Below, in pieces: positions 12,831 through 20,441 of a stretch of 26,856 bases of DNA. Each line of letters opens with the position of its first letter. Position 1 is the first letter of the stretch. Source of the DNA: a virus; the IMG/VR virus record IMGVR_UViG_3300050821_008060, positions 1-26,856 of that record; one strand, 5' to 3'. The notes under the pieces were generated by a model that was not told where the DNA came from, did no database searches, and saw only the letters and a program-made list of their open reading frames with translations. The position numbers and the translations under genes are program-made.

Positions 12831-14213
12831 ATGGCGCGGTGGACGACTTTGGCGAACCAACTCCTGACGATCAGCATGATCACGAATCGTGCTCTGCCCG
12901 TTCTTGCGAATCTCTGCACCCTCACTGACAAGTTCAACCGTCAGTACGACAAAGAATTCGGCGTCAAGGGCCGCAAAATCGGCGCGACCTGCAACGTGCG
13001 CATGCCGCCCCGCTACTTGGGCACTTTCGGTCCCGCGCTCAATGTCGAGCCCTCGACCGAGAACTACGTTCCGGTGTCGATCCTGTACCAGTTCCACATC
13101 GATATTCAGTTCAACACCATCAACATGCTGTTGGACATCGACGAATTCGAAGAGCGCTTCATCCATCCGGCGTGTATTGCGGTCGGCAACCGCATCGATT
13201 CGGACGGCGCCTATTTCGGCTTCCAAAACACGGGGAGCATGGGTGGCACCCTAGGCACCCCGCCGACCTCGTATCTGCAGTTCGCCCTCGCACGCGCAGT
13301 GCTGGTCTCCGAAGGCATGCCGAAGGGTGAAATCCCCTCGGCGGTCCTCCATCCCATCGCCCAGGCCTACATGGGCGACAGCTTGAAGGGGCTCTTCAAC
13401 CCCCAAGCACGGGTCGCGGACATCTACGAAACCGGCATGATCGCGAAGAAAACCGCCGGGTTTGATTGGTTCGAAGACCCGAATATCGCGAACTACACCA
13501 CGGGCGTCCTCTCGGGGACTCCGGTACTCGCGGGTTCGACGGCGCCAACTGGCGGCACGGCACTCCTCACCTCCGGATGGGCGCAGTCGGGAACTTTCGA
13601 AATCTCGGGGCTCTCGAACACGACCGCGTCTTGCATCGTGGGCGATACGCTGCAGATCAAGGGCGTCTTCCCCGTCAATCCGCAGAACCGCGGCCAGTAC
13701 GGCACGACCTTGAAGCAGTTCGTCGTGCTACCCCCTGGTGGATACGCTCAGATGACTGGCGTCGCCGCCCCCGGCGGTCCGCAGTTCGCCGCGGCCACGC
13801 TCTCGCACGGCACCTTCAATGCGGCCACGGGTGTCTATACCTCGAACGGTTCCGGACTGCTCACGGTCACCGTTGCCGAATGCTTGATCTCGGGCGGACA
13901 GTTCCAGAATTCAAGCTCTGCGCCGGTTTCCCCCTTCACCGTGACCATCAACGGTCAGGCGGGTGTGGGTTCTGCGGTCGCGAACACGCAGCACTTGGCG
14001 TTCCATCGCGACGCCTTTGCGCTGGCCTTCGTCGACTTGCCGCTGCCGCGTACGGCGGTGGAAGCATCGCGGGCCTATGACGAGGATCTAGGTCTCTCGA
14101 TCCGCATCGCGACGCAGTACACCATCAACAACGACGCGGAACCGACGCGTCTTGATGTCGCGTATGGCTTCGCCAGTCTGTATCGCCAGCTCGCCTATCG
14201 AGTGGCAGGGTAA
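12831..14213 (+). CDS. Major coat protein, P22 gp5 type
   Basis: This is 460 residues from ATG 12831. A TTG at 12849 is a serious alternative. It would begin M-A-N-Q-L-L-T-I-S-M-I-T, the N-terminus I know for this coat family, and it has GGTGGA (12838-12843) five bases upstream, whereas the ATG has no ribosome site. P22-coat-family signatures are N-R-Q-Y-D-K-E-F-G-V-K-G-R-K-I-G, N-V-R-M-P-P-R-Y, the I-D-E-F-E-E-R-F-I-H-P-A block, H-R-D-A-F-A-L-A-F-V-D-L-P, and the C-terminal L-S-I-R-I-A-T-Q-Y-T-I-N-N-D-A-E-P-T-R-L-D-V-A-Y-G-F. It forms the HK97-fold icosahedral shell. Residues about 225-385 are G/S/T-rich, as expected for the inserted domain. It is preceded by two small hairpins. Confidence 0.93.
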   Translation: MARWTTLANQLLTISMITNRALPVLANLCTLTDKFNRQYDKEFGVKGRKIGATCNVRMPPRYLGTFGPALNVEPSTENYVPVSILYQFHIDIQFNTINMLLDIDEFEERFIHPACIAVGNRIDSDGAYFGFQNTGSMGGTLGTPPTSYLQFALARAVLVSEGMPKGEIPSAVLHPIAQAYMGDSLKGLFNPQARVADIYETGMIAKKTAGFDWFEDPNIANYTTGVLSGTPVLAGSTAPTGGTALLTSGWAQSGTFEISGLSNTTASCIVGDTLQIKGVFPVNPQNRGQYGTTLKQFVVLPPGGYAQMTGVAAPGGPQFAAATLSHGTFNAATGVYTSNGSGLLTVTVAECLISGGQFQNSSSAPVSPFTVTINGQAGVGSAVANTQHLAFHRDAFALAFVDLPLPRTAVEASRAYDEDLGLSIRIATQYTINNDAEPTRLDVAYGFASLYRQLAYRVAG

Positions 14214-14223
14214 GGAGTAATCA

Positions 14224-14634
14224 ATGGCATTTCCCGCTTCCACCAACGTCGACGGCTCCAACCCGGGCCCGAACAGCGTCTCACTGCCCGACACAATCCA
14301 GTTGCCGACGGGCAATATCTGGAAGAACGGCGTTTTCAACATCACGCTCTCGCCCATTTCGGTGGCTCCGAACACGGTGGCCGAACAGACCTTTGCCGCC
14401 ACCGGCATCGGGCTACTCACCTCGGATCAAGTGAGCATCTCCAAACCCACCACTCAGGCGGGATTGGGAATCGTCAATGTGCGGGTGAGCTCGGCCGATA
14501 CCCTCGCCGTGGCCTTCATCAACGCGACCGCCGCCACCATCACGCCGACGGCCTCCGAGGTCTACACGGTGGAGGTCAATCGGGTGCAGCCGAACTGGTC
14601 GAAGCCGGCGACGGGCAACCAGCTCGACTGGTAG
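14224..14634 (+). CDS. Small head protein, probable decoration (paralogue A)
   Basis: This is 136 residues with a good AAGGAG site six bases before the ATG, right after the coat gene. It is S/T/N/P-rich and all-beta in appearance. Residues about 43-122 align with the protein at 15310-15654: S-P-x-S-V-A-P-N-T-x-A-E-Q-x-F, K-P-T-x-Q-A-G-L-x-I-x-N-x-R-V-S and T-A-A-T-I-T-P-T-A-x-E-x-Y-x-x-x-V-x-R. The two are clearly paralogues by duplication. Copy A carries a 40-residue N-terminal extension and a W-ending tail. Position after coat, small size and strand-rich sequence suggest a capsid decoration or head-stabilising protein. That role is inferred, not shown. Confidence 0.72.
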   Translation: MAFPASTNVDGSNPGPNSVSLPDTIQLPTGNIWKNGVFNITLSPISVAPNTVAEQTFAATGIGLLTSDQVSISKPTTQAGLGIVNVRVSSADTLAVAFINATAATITPTASEVYTVEVNRVQPNWSKPATGNQLDW

Positions 14635-14638
14635 CGCC

Positions 14639-15310
14639 ATGCATACCGTCTTATTCGCGACGCCCACCGTCGATAAGACGCTGTCGGTGGACTATCACAC
14701 CTCCATGCTCGGGACGGTGGCGATGTGCCATCGTCACAAGATCGCCTGTGATTCTCGCATCATCGCCGGCAATCAGTTCATCGACGATGCCCGCAATGCC
14801 TTGGTTGACCATTTCCTGAAGGGCGATTTCACGGACCTGTTCTTCATCGATGCCGATGAGGGGTGGGACCCGAAAGTCATCCCGCGCTTTCTCGATTACC
14901 CCCAAGGCGTCGTCTGTGGCTTGCCGCCGAAGAAGTGCGATCCGCCGACCTTCCATTCCAATGCCCTCACCGGCCATATCGAGAACGGATTATTCCAAGC
15001 GCTCGAGGCGGGAACGGGCTTCATGCGGATCCAGCGTTCGGTGTTTGAGCGCATGGACAAAGCCTTTCCGGAACTGAAGGAAGCGACGAAGGGGGAATTC
15101 CCCTGGACGCATACGCCTTACTTTCAAGGCGGCAACACCCGCTATGGCGTGATTCGCGAGGACATTTTCTTCTGCCGCCAGATGGTCGCGATGGGCGAGC
15201 ATTTATGGATCGATTCGGATGTGGATTTCACGCATCGCGGATCGAAGGCCTGGAAGGGCAATTTCTACGATCACTGTGTGAGCACCGGACTTTTGAAGAG
15301 GACAGCGTAA
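14639..15310 (+). CDS. Glycosyltransferase-like protein (DxD) in head operon
   Basis: This is 223 residues, four bases after paralogue A and overlapping paralogue B by one base (TAATG). The core is D-D-A-R-N-A-L-V-D-H-F-L-K-G-D-F-T-D-L-F-F-I-D-A-D-E-G-W-D-P (49-78). It is followed by V-V-C-G-L-P-P-K-K (91-99), then A-L-E-A-G-T-G-F-M-R-I and E-D-I-F-F-C-R-Q-M near the C-terminus. This is the R-N-x-L/A with D-x-D layout of GT-A-fold phage and viral glycosyltransferase-like proteins. D71-A-D73 would bind the metal and sugar nucleotide. No membrane segment is present. It is unrelated in sequence detail to the family 2-type enzyme at 10834-11709. Being sandwiched between the two putative decoration genes suggests they are its acceptors. 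Confidence 0.72.
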   Translation: MHTVLFATPTVDKTLSVDYHTSMLGTVAMCHRHKIACDSRIIAGNQFIDDARNALVDHFLKGDFTDLFFIDADEGWDPKVIPRFLDYPQGVVCGLPPKKCDPPTFHSNALTGHIENGLFQALEAGTGFMRIQRSVFERMDKAFPELKEATKGEFPWTHTPYFQGGNTRYGVIREDIFFCRQMVAMGEHLWIDSDVDFTHRGSKAWKGNFYDHCVSTGLLKRTA

Positions 15311-15654
15311 TGCCGAATCCCAACACCATCGCACGTGGCAACATCATTGGCGAGTGGGTGCTCTCCCCGACGCTCTCTCCGGCCTCGGTGGCGCCCAATA
15401 CCACCGCCGAGCAAGCGTTCACCGTGCAGGGCCTGAACGTCGGGGACTTTATCGAGGTCAACAAGCCTACGGTGCAAGCGGGCTTGGCGATCATCAATAC
15501 CCGCGTGAGTGCGGCCAACACCTTGCAGATTGGCTTCGGGAATCTGACAGCCGCCACGATCACCCCGACGGCGAATGAAATCTACAACATCACGGTCACT
15601 CGGCCGGAGAACCTGACCGCCGCCGGCAATTCGATCCTCGCAGCGATCACCTAA
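15310..15654 (+). CDS. Small head protein, probable decoration (paralogue B)
   Basis: This is 114 residues, with the ATG overlapping the preceding stop. It is the paralogue of the 14224-14634 product over about 80 residues and shares S-V-A-P-N-T-x-A-E-Q, Q-A-G-L-x-I-x-N-x-R-V-S and T-A-A-T-I-T-P-T-A-x-E. It lacks the long N-terminal extension of copy A. The codons have diverged considerably, so the duplication is old. It is all-beta in appearance with no cysteines. A function as a decoration or head-completion protein is inferred from context. The sequence downstream is another S/A-rich small protein. Confidence 0.72.
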   Translation: MPNPNTIARGNIIGEWVLSPTLSPASVAPNTTAEQAFTVQGLNVGDFIEVNKPTVQAGLAIINTRVSAANTLQIGFGNLTAATITPTANEIYNITVTRPENLTAAGNSILAAIT

Positions 15655-15957
15655 ATGGCCTCCGCCAACGCCTTCACGCCGAATGGCCCCACGGTACTCG
15701 TGGCGGCCTCGGCCGTGCAAATCAGCGCGATCGGAAGTAACAGTTATCGGGTGCGAAACTTGAGCGCCAGCGCACAGTATTTCACCCATGGCGCTGCCTC
15801 GAGCGTGACGAGTGTGGGAGCGCCGACGGCCGGCGTTCCTTCGCAGAACACCATCGGCATGTTGGGCAGCAGCGTGGAGACGTTCAGCAATCTGCTTCCC
15901 TGGATGATTGCCAGTTCCGCGACCGGATTTGAAGTCACCGCGGGCGACGGGGTTTAA
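15655..15957 (+). CDS. Small virion-region protein of unknown function
   Basis: This is 100 residues, with the ATG immediately after the previous TAA. It is rich in S, A, G, T and V with alternating strand character (V-L-V-A-A-S-A-V-Q-I-S-A-I-G-S-N-S-Y-R-V-R-N). There are no cysteines or charged clusters. The composition resembles beta-rich phage surface proteins. I recognise no specific family. It ends three bases before the hydrolase gene. By context it is a structural or decoration-type protein. Confidence 0.65.
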   Translation: MASANAFTPNGPTVLVAASAVQISAIGSNSYRVRNLSASAQYFTHGAASSVTSVGAPTAGVPSQNTIGMLGSSVETFSNLLPWMIASSATGFEVTAGDGV

Positions 15958-15960
15958 GCC

Positions 15961-17127
15961 ATGTTGCGCGCGGCCACGTTAAGCTCAGGATCCACGAGCA
16001 GCGGTGGGGCGGCCAATGGCTTGTCCGGCTACACGGCCCAGAACACGCTCAACCTGCGGGCCGCCCTCGCTCGAGTGAGAGCGGGGACGGGCATTTGCAA
16101 GGTCGCCTGCATCGGCGATTCAACCACGATGGGCGCGTTTTCGAACGGCGTCGTCTTTGCAGGCAACAAGCCTCTCGCTTTTCCCTTTCAGCTGGCCAAG
16201 CTGCTCACTGCCAAGGGCACGCCCGCGACCAATGACAGTTGGTTCGGCAGCGGCAATGTGGCTCCTGCGACCGCAGCGGGATACACCGCCTATAACGCTC
16301 AAGTCACCTATCCGGTAGCGGGCTTCGCTCCTGGCGCGATCCCAGGCTTAGGTGCTTTTGCGCAAGCCTCGACCACCTCAGGCGCCACCTTGGCTTTCAC
16401 GCCGACGATGGCCTTCGACACCATCGACATCTATTTCCTCGGCGGTATTCCCGCGGGCACCTTCAACGTCAATGTCGACGGGGGTGCCTCGCTGCAATTG
16501 GTCACGCCGAGCGGTACGCACACGGTCCAGGTAGTGACGATTACCGGGGTGGCTCTTGCGACCCACACGATCAACATCGTCACGACCTCGACGAACGGGG
16601 TGTTCATTGCCGGAATGGCGGTCAGGGCCTCGGCGACTCCGCGGGTCGAAGTCTACAACATGGGCTGGTCTGCGGCCTTGGTGTCGACCTATGCGCAGCC
16701 GACCGACGGCACGCATCAGTACAACTATTTCATCGCACTCCCGGTGGTGGCGCCCAATCTGACGCTGATTCACCTCACCATCAATGACATTGACCAGGCG
16801 CCGACCACGGTCGCGGTCTATCAAGCGGCGCTGCAGACCATGATCACTCAGGCCCTGGTCTCCGGGGATTGCGTGATCATGGTGGGGAATCCCGGCAACA
16901 AGGCGAGCTGGGTCACGACCCCCTCGATTGCCGCGGCTTACCAACAGGCCATTTATGCCCTGGGAGCGGCGAACAATATCCCGGTGCTTGATATCACGCA
17001 GCGCTGGACTTCCTACGCGGTGACAAACCCCTCGATGCCCTACGGCGATGCGGGGGCGACCGCATTGCATCCGAGCACGACGGGCAATATGGATGTCGCC
17101 ACCGCGATCGCTCAGTTGTTCCCGTAA
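15961..17127 (+). CDS. SGNH/GDSL hydrolase, virion-associated
   Basis: This is 388 residues. The N-terminal 45 are S/G/A-rich. Block I is C-I-G-D-S-T-T-M-G (50-58, catalytic S54). Block III is H-L-T-I-N-D-I-D (271-278, N275). The C-terminal acid-histidine block is Y-G-D-A-G-A-T-A-L-H-P-S-T-T-G, with D363 and H370. The D-to-H spacing is longer than the usual D-x-x-H. Residues about 140-225 are an inserted beta-rich, carbohydrate-module-like domain (T-F-N-V-N-V-D-G-G-A). Such enzymes deacetylate or de-esterify polysaccharides. Phage versions are commonly tail-associated and act on capsule or O-antigen. Here it lies between head and connector genes, which is less usual, so a virion location is inferred. 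Confidence 0.82.
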   Translation: MLRAATLSSGSTSSGGAANGLSGYTAQNTLNLRAALARVRAGTGICKVACIGDSTTMGAFSNGVVFAGNKPLAFPFQLAKLLTAKGTPATNDSWFGSGNVAPATAAGYTAYNAQVTYPVAGFAPGAIPGLGAFAQASTTSGATLAFTPTMAFDTIDIYFLGGIPAGTFNVNVDGGASLQLVTPSGTHTVQVVTITGVALATHTINIVTTSTNGVFIAGMAVRASATPRVEVYNMGWSAALVSTYAQPTDGTHQYNYFIALPVVAPNLTLIHLTINDIDQAPTTVAVYQAALQTMITQALVSGDCVIMVGNPGNKASWVTTPSIAAAYQQAIYALGAANNIPVLDITQRWTSYAVTNPSMPYGDAGATALHPSTTGNMDVATAIAQLFP

Positions 17128-17132
17128 CTGTC

Positions 17133-17384
17133 ATGCCTACGATGCCCAATGTAGTGGGGCTAGAACTCGGCACGGCACAAGCGGCCTTGCAAGCGGCGGG
17201 TGTATTGGTGTTGGGCGCCATCGGCTACTTCGGCACCTATCCGGTCAGCGTGAGCTGGCGAAAATCCGCTTCACCCCCCTTGACCGTGCTCTCTCAATCG
17301 ATCAACTCGGGTAACTCGGTGGCCGCCAATGCCGCGCTCACTTTGGGCGTGGCGCAACCGCCGATGGCCGTGGTGTTTCCCTAA
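17133..17384 (+). CDS. Single PASTA-domain protein
   Basis: This is 83 residues. M-P-N-V-V-G-L-E-L-G-T-A-Q-A-A-L-Q-A-A-G-V (residues 4-24) and V-L-S-Q-S-I-N-S-G-N-S-V-A-A-N-A-A-L-T-L-G-V (50-71) are the two halves of a PASTA domain. The loop between them is longer than usual. PASTA domains bind peptidoglycan fragments in bacterial PknB kinases and PBPs. In phages they occur as short structural proteins of unclear role. There is no signal peptide. It overlaps the next gene by one base (TAATG). It could contact peptidoglycan during entry, which is inference. Confidence 0.78.
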   Translation: MPTMPNVVGLELGTAQAALQAAGVLVLGAIGYFGTYPVSVSWRKSASPPLTVLSQSINSGNSVAANAALTLGVAQPPMAVVFP

Positions 17385-18355
17385 TGGCCAGCGCACTCGA
17401 CTACATCAAGGGCTCTTTGCGAAAGATCAATTCCTATCAGTCCGGCGAACCGGTGGCGGCTCCCGATGCTCAAGACTGCTTGGATACCTTGAGCGATCTT
17501 TTTGACTCTTGGAACCTCGACAAGAATCTGATCTTCGGCAGTGTGGAGAACATCCTTACACTGAACGCCGGCCAAGCGCAGTACAAGATCGGCAATCCCT
17601 CGTGCACCGATTTAGGCGAACCGCCGTTGATCGGTACCGTGACGGGAGGGTCCCCTACGATCACCGGGGTCACCACGATGCCGGCGGATATCACCATCGG
17701 CGGCACGCTTTCTGACACCGCGGCGGCGATTGCCGCAGGCACCACGGTTGTGGGCTTCAATGCCGGCGCGCAGACCGTGACCATGAGCAAAAACGCTCTC
17801 ACGACGCCTGCGAATAATCCCGATTCGATCACCTACACGATCCCCGGGGACTTTGCGATTCCCCGTCCCAATCGGATCACGCACGGCTTTACGCGCTATG
17901 CGCAATTGGACTTCACCATCGAAGTGACGATGTCGCAGAGCCGGTTCCTCGAGATCCTATACAAAGCGCAGCCGGGACCGTGGCCCGTGGTCGCTTGGTA
18001 CAACCCGCTCATGCCCTATGGGCTCATCAACTTCTACCAGACGCCCGGAAATTCAGGTGAATTGCATCTCTTCACCGACACGATCATTCAGAAGCTCACG
18101 CTGAATCAGACGGTGCTCTTGCCGGCCGGTTACGCCCGCGCGGTCAAATGGGCGCTCGCCGCCGAACTATGGAATGAGTATTGGGGCACCACGCCCATGC
18201 CCGCCCAACTGGCCAAAAAAGAGGCCGAATCGCTCGCGATGATCAAGGCCTTGAATGCCACCCCTGCGGTGAAGGCACGCTTTGATCGGATGCTCACGCG
18301 ACGGGGGCGAGTGTCCGCCGGGTGGATACTTGATGGCGGTTTTGGCAATTCCTGA
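17384..18355 (+). CDS. Tail accessory/head-completion protein, P22 gp4-like
   Basis: This is 323 residues, about twice P22 gp4. The N-terminal helices A-L-D-Y-I-K-G-S-L-R-K-I-N, C-L-D-T-L-S-D-L-F-D-S-W-N-L-D and L-N-A-G-Q-A-Q-Y-K-I-G match the gp4-like head-to-tail connector family. After the insert come G-D-F-A-I-P-R-P-N-R-I, Y-K-A-Q-P-G-P-W-P-V-V-A-W-Y and L-P-A-G-Y-A-R-A-V-K-W-A-L-A-A-E-L. Residues about 84-155 are an inserted beta-type domain that interrupts the normally continuous Y-x-I-G to G-D-F region. A similar domain occurs in the next gene. By analogy with P22 gp4, it closes the portal and binds the next tail factor. Lytic activity, known for P22 gp4, is not evident here. Confidence 0.82.
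   Translation: MASALDYIKGSLRKINSYQSGEPVAAPDAQDCLDTLSDLFDSWNLDKNLIFGSVENILTLNAGQAQYKIGNPSCTDLGEPPLIGTVTGGSPTITGVTTMPADITIGGTLSDTAAAIAAGTTVVGFNAGAQTVTMSKNALTTPANNPDSITYTIPGDFAIPRPNRITHGFTRYAQLDFTIEVTMSQSRFLEILYKAQPGPWPVVAWYNPLMPYGLINFYQTPGNSGELHLFTDTIIQKLTLNQTVLLPAGYARAVKWALAAELWNEYWGTTPMPAQLAKKEAESLAMIKALNATPAVKARFDRMLTRRGRVSAGWILDGGFGNS
17633..17848 (+). repeat. Inserted beta-type domain, copy 1 (in gp4-like gene)
   Basis: This encodes residues about 84-155 of the gp4-like protein. It shares an ordered set of motifs with copy 2 (18817-19029): T-L-S-D-T, I-x-A-G-T, T-V-T-M-S and T-I-P. The pattern resembles the small Ig-like 'G-T-x-I-P-A-G-T' units found in phage structural proteins. The DNA is diverged, so the copies are old. 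Confidence 0.6.
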
Positions 18356-20109
18356 TGCCGCTGCAAGGGACTGACTTCGGATTCGTCGGCGGCTCCTACG
18401 AAGCCGCCATGGTGCTGCAGGATGCGCAGCGCCTCATCAACTGGTTTATCGAAGCCGATCCCAACCCGCGCGCCAAAGAGATGCTCGCGCTTTTAGGCTG
18501 CCCGGGATTGAACCCCGTGGCATCGAGCCAGGCCGGTCAAGTGCGCGGCGCCTGGGTGCTCCCAGGCTCTACCCAAGCATTGTTTGTCACCGGCAACACG
18601 CTGTACTTGATGACCATCACGGTCCCCGCCACTCAAACGAGCATCCCGCAATACAACGTGGTCTCGGTTGGTACCTTGCTGACCAATTCAGGCCCGGTGG
18701 TGATGCGGGATAACGGCGTGTTGACATTAGGCAAAGGCGGCTATTGCCTCATCGTCGATGGAACTTATGCCTATTACTACCTGCTCTCAGGGGTTCCGTA
18801 TCTCAACAGCTTCCCCGGCAGTTTGAGCATCACGAGCAATCTGATCACGCTCCCTGGAACGCTGCCGAATGGCTTGATCGTTGCAAGCACTCCGACGCTC
18901 TCCGATACCGGAGGGGTAATCCCGGCAGGCACCAAGATCACCTCCGTCGATACGAATGGGCTCACCGTGACGATGTCCGCCGCGGCCACCGGCAATTCGT
19001 TCACCGACATGGTGACGCTGACCATTCCCGTTTTTGGCCGGATCACCGATCCCGGATTTTTAGGCGGCGACCGGCTGTGGTTCATCGAAGGGTGGATTGG
19101 GGTCAATCAGCCGGGAACCAGAACCTTCTATACGACCGGACCCTCTCCGTATCAGATGCTCTTTCCGGGCGCCTTCAATGCGCTCAAAGACTCCAGTACC
19201 GACAATCTCGTCACCCACATGGAAAACAATCGCGAGGCGTGGGAGATCGGCGAGCGAACAGCAGAAGTTTGGTACAACGCGGGCGGGCAGAATTTCGCCT
19301 TCTCTCGCTTACCCGGCGTAGGCCCTCAGATCGGCTGCGCGGCGAAGCACTCCATCACCCGCTGTGGATCTCAACTCGCCTGGTTGGGGAGAAACGAGCA
19401 AGGCCAGAATGTCGTCGTCGCGACCGTTCAATATTCCTGGGAACGCATCTCCAATCACGCGATCGAGGCGATCATCGCGACCTATCCGGTCGTGAGCGAT
19501 GCCATCGGGTACGGGTATGAGGAAGGGGGGCATTTGTTCTATGTCCTCACCTTCCCGACCGCCGATGTGACGTGGGTCTATGACTTCACGACCGCCGCTG
19601 TCAAACCCGAACACGCCTGGCACCAGCGCGCCTCCTATGACCCGAATACCGGGCTCTTCCATCGCCATCGCTCGAACTGCTTCATGGACTTTGGCGATGT
19701 TCGCTTGGTCGGGGATTATCAGACCGGCCAGATTCACCAGATGTCGCGTCAGTTCTACACGGATGCGGGCAACCCGTTGCGCTGTATCCGTCGCACTCCC
19801 CATGCATGGAGTCGGGAGAATCGGCAGCGGCTCTTTTTCTCATCCCTGCAAGTCGAATTCACCCCCGGAGTGGGATTGCAAAGCGGGCAGGGGGTGAATC
19901 CCCAAGTGATGATGCGCTATTCGAATGACGGAGGGTTTACCTGGAGCAATGAGTACTGGACCACCATCGGCGCGGCGGGAATGACCAAGAACCGCGCGAT
20001 CTGGCGCAAATTAGGCTGGGCGCGCGATCGCATTTGGGAAATCAATTTCACTGATCCCGTCGCCCGCGACATCATTGGGGCAACCCTCTATTGGGATGCC
20101 GCTGCGTGA
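18355..20109 (+). CDS. DNA-stabilisation/tail protein, P22 gp10-like
   Basis: This is 584 residues and overlaps the previous stop (TGATG). P22 gp10 (phage-stabilise family) features are R-L-I-N-W-F-I-E-A-D-P near the start, and L-A-L-L-G-C-P-G-L-N. They continue with the propeller-like R-L-W-F-I-E-G-W and P-S-P-Y-Q-M-L-F-P-G-A-F, W-E-I-G-E-R-T-A-E-V-W-Y-N-A-G-G and W-V-Y-D-F-T-T-A. At the C-terminus are R-Y-S-N-D-G-G-F-T-W-S-N-E, I-W-R-K-L-G-W-A-R-D-R-I-W-E-I-N-F-T-D-P-V. The hub made by gp10 sits below gp4 and holds DNA in the head. Residues about 155-225 are an inserted domain like that in the gp4-like protein, which accounts for part of the extra length over P22 gp10. Confidence 0.9.
   Translation: MPLQGTDFGFVGGSYEAAMVLQDAQRLINWFIEADPNPRAKEMLALLGCPGLNPVASSQAGQVRGAWVLPGSTQALFVTGNTLYLMTITVPATQTSIPQYNVVSVGTLLTNSGPVVMRDNGVLTLGKGGYCLIVDGTYAYYYLLSGVPYLNSFPGSLSITSNLITLPGTLPNGLIVASTPTLSDTGGVIPAGTKITSVDTNGLTVTMSAAATGNSFTDMVTLTIPVFGRITDPGFLGGDRLWFIEGWIGVNQPGTRTFYTTGPSPYQMLFPGAFNALKDSSTDNLVTHMENNREAWEIGERTAEVWYNAGGQNFAFSRLPGVGPQIGCAAKHSITRCGSQLAWLGRNEQGQNVVVATVQYSWERISNHAIEAIIATYPVVSDAIGYGYEEGGHLFYVLTFPTADVTWVYDFTTAAVKPEHAWHQRASYDPNTGLFHRHRSNCFMDFGDVRLVGDYQTGQIHQMSRQFYTDAGNPLRCIRRTPHAWSRENRQRLFFSSLQVEFTPGVGLQSGQGVNPQVMMRYSNDGGFTWSNEYWTTIGAAGMTKNRAIWRKLGWARDRIWEINFTDPVARDIIGATLYWDAAA
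18817..19029 (+). repeat. Inserted beta-type domain, copy 2 (in gp10-like gene)
   Basis: This encodes residues about 155-225 of the gp10-like protein, between Y-Y-L-L-S-G-V and V-F-G-R-I-T-D-P. It carries T-L-S-D-T, V-I-P-A-G-T, T-V-T-M-S and T-I-P in the same order as copy 1 at 17633-17848. Confidence 0.6.
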
Positions 20110-20441
20110 GCGTCTATCGCACGGTCCCGACCTACACCCAGCCGCTGCAGGAGAAGGGGAACACGACTTCGGACTGGTATCGGTACTTCCAGCACACCGA
20201 CTCTGGATTACCCCCCGCCAATGAAACGGCAGTGGTCCCCACGGCCTCACCCTTCGTCTACGGAGCTCCCCGCAAGGGCTTTGTGATCATCCAGGGCGGG
20301 ACGGTCTCCGCCATCGCGTTCAGCCGCTCGGGGCCGTTCTACGTGACCGGACAGACGGCGGGGGTTTTCCCCGTCAATCAAAACGACCAACTGCAGATCA
20401 CCTATTCGGGGGTGCCGAATGTCGTCTTTGTCCCCCAGTAA
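20106..20441 (+). CDS. Small conserved virion protein
   Basis: This is 111 residues from GTG 20106, overlapping the gp10-like stop (GTGA). The open frame extends to 20091, but the GTG gives the coupled start. The sequence S-V-Y-R-T-V-P-T-Y, W-Y-R-Y-F-Q-H-T-D-S-G-L-P-P-A-N-E and the strand-rich F-V-I-I-Q-G-G-T-V-S-A-I-A-F-S-R-S-G-P-F-Y resemble a short conserved protein found between tail and ejection genes of podoviruses. I know no experimental function for it. The last 23 bases overlap the next gene. It is probably structural. Confidence 0.68.
   Translation: MSVYRTVPTYTQPLQEKGNTTSDWYRYFQHTDSGLPPANETAVVPTASPFVYGAPRKGFVIIQGGTVSAIAFSRSGPFYVTGQTAGVFPVNQNDQLQITYSGVPNVVFVPQ

Noticed and set aside
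16378-17070. 230-codon leftward frame inside the GDSL hydrolase
   Set aside because: It is antisense to a gene with catalytic motifs in order. The product is R/G/H-rich shadow sequence.
18744-19520. 258-codon rightward frame inside the gp10-like gene
   Set aside because: It is an out-of-frame shadow rich in R, H and S. The gp10-like frame has family motifs throughout.
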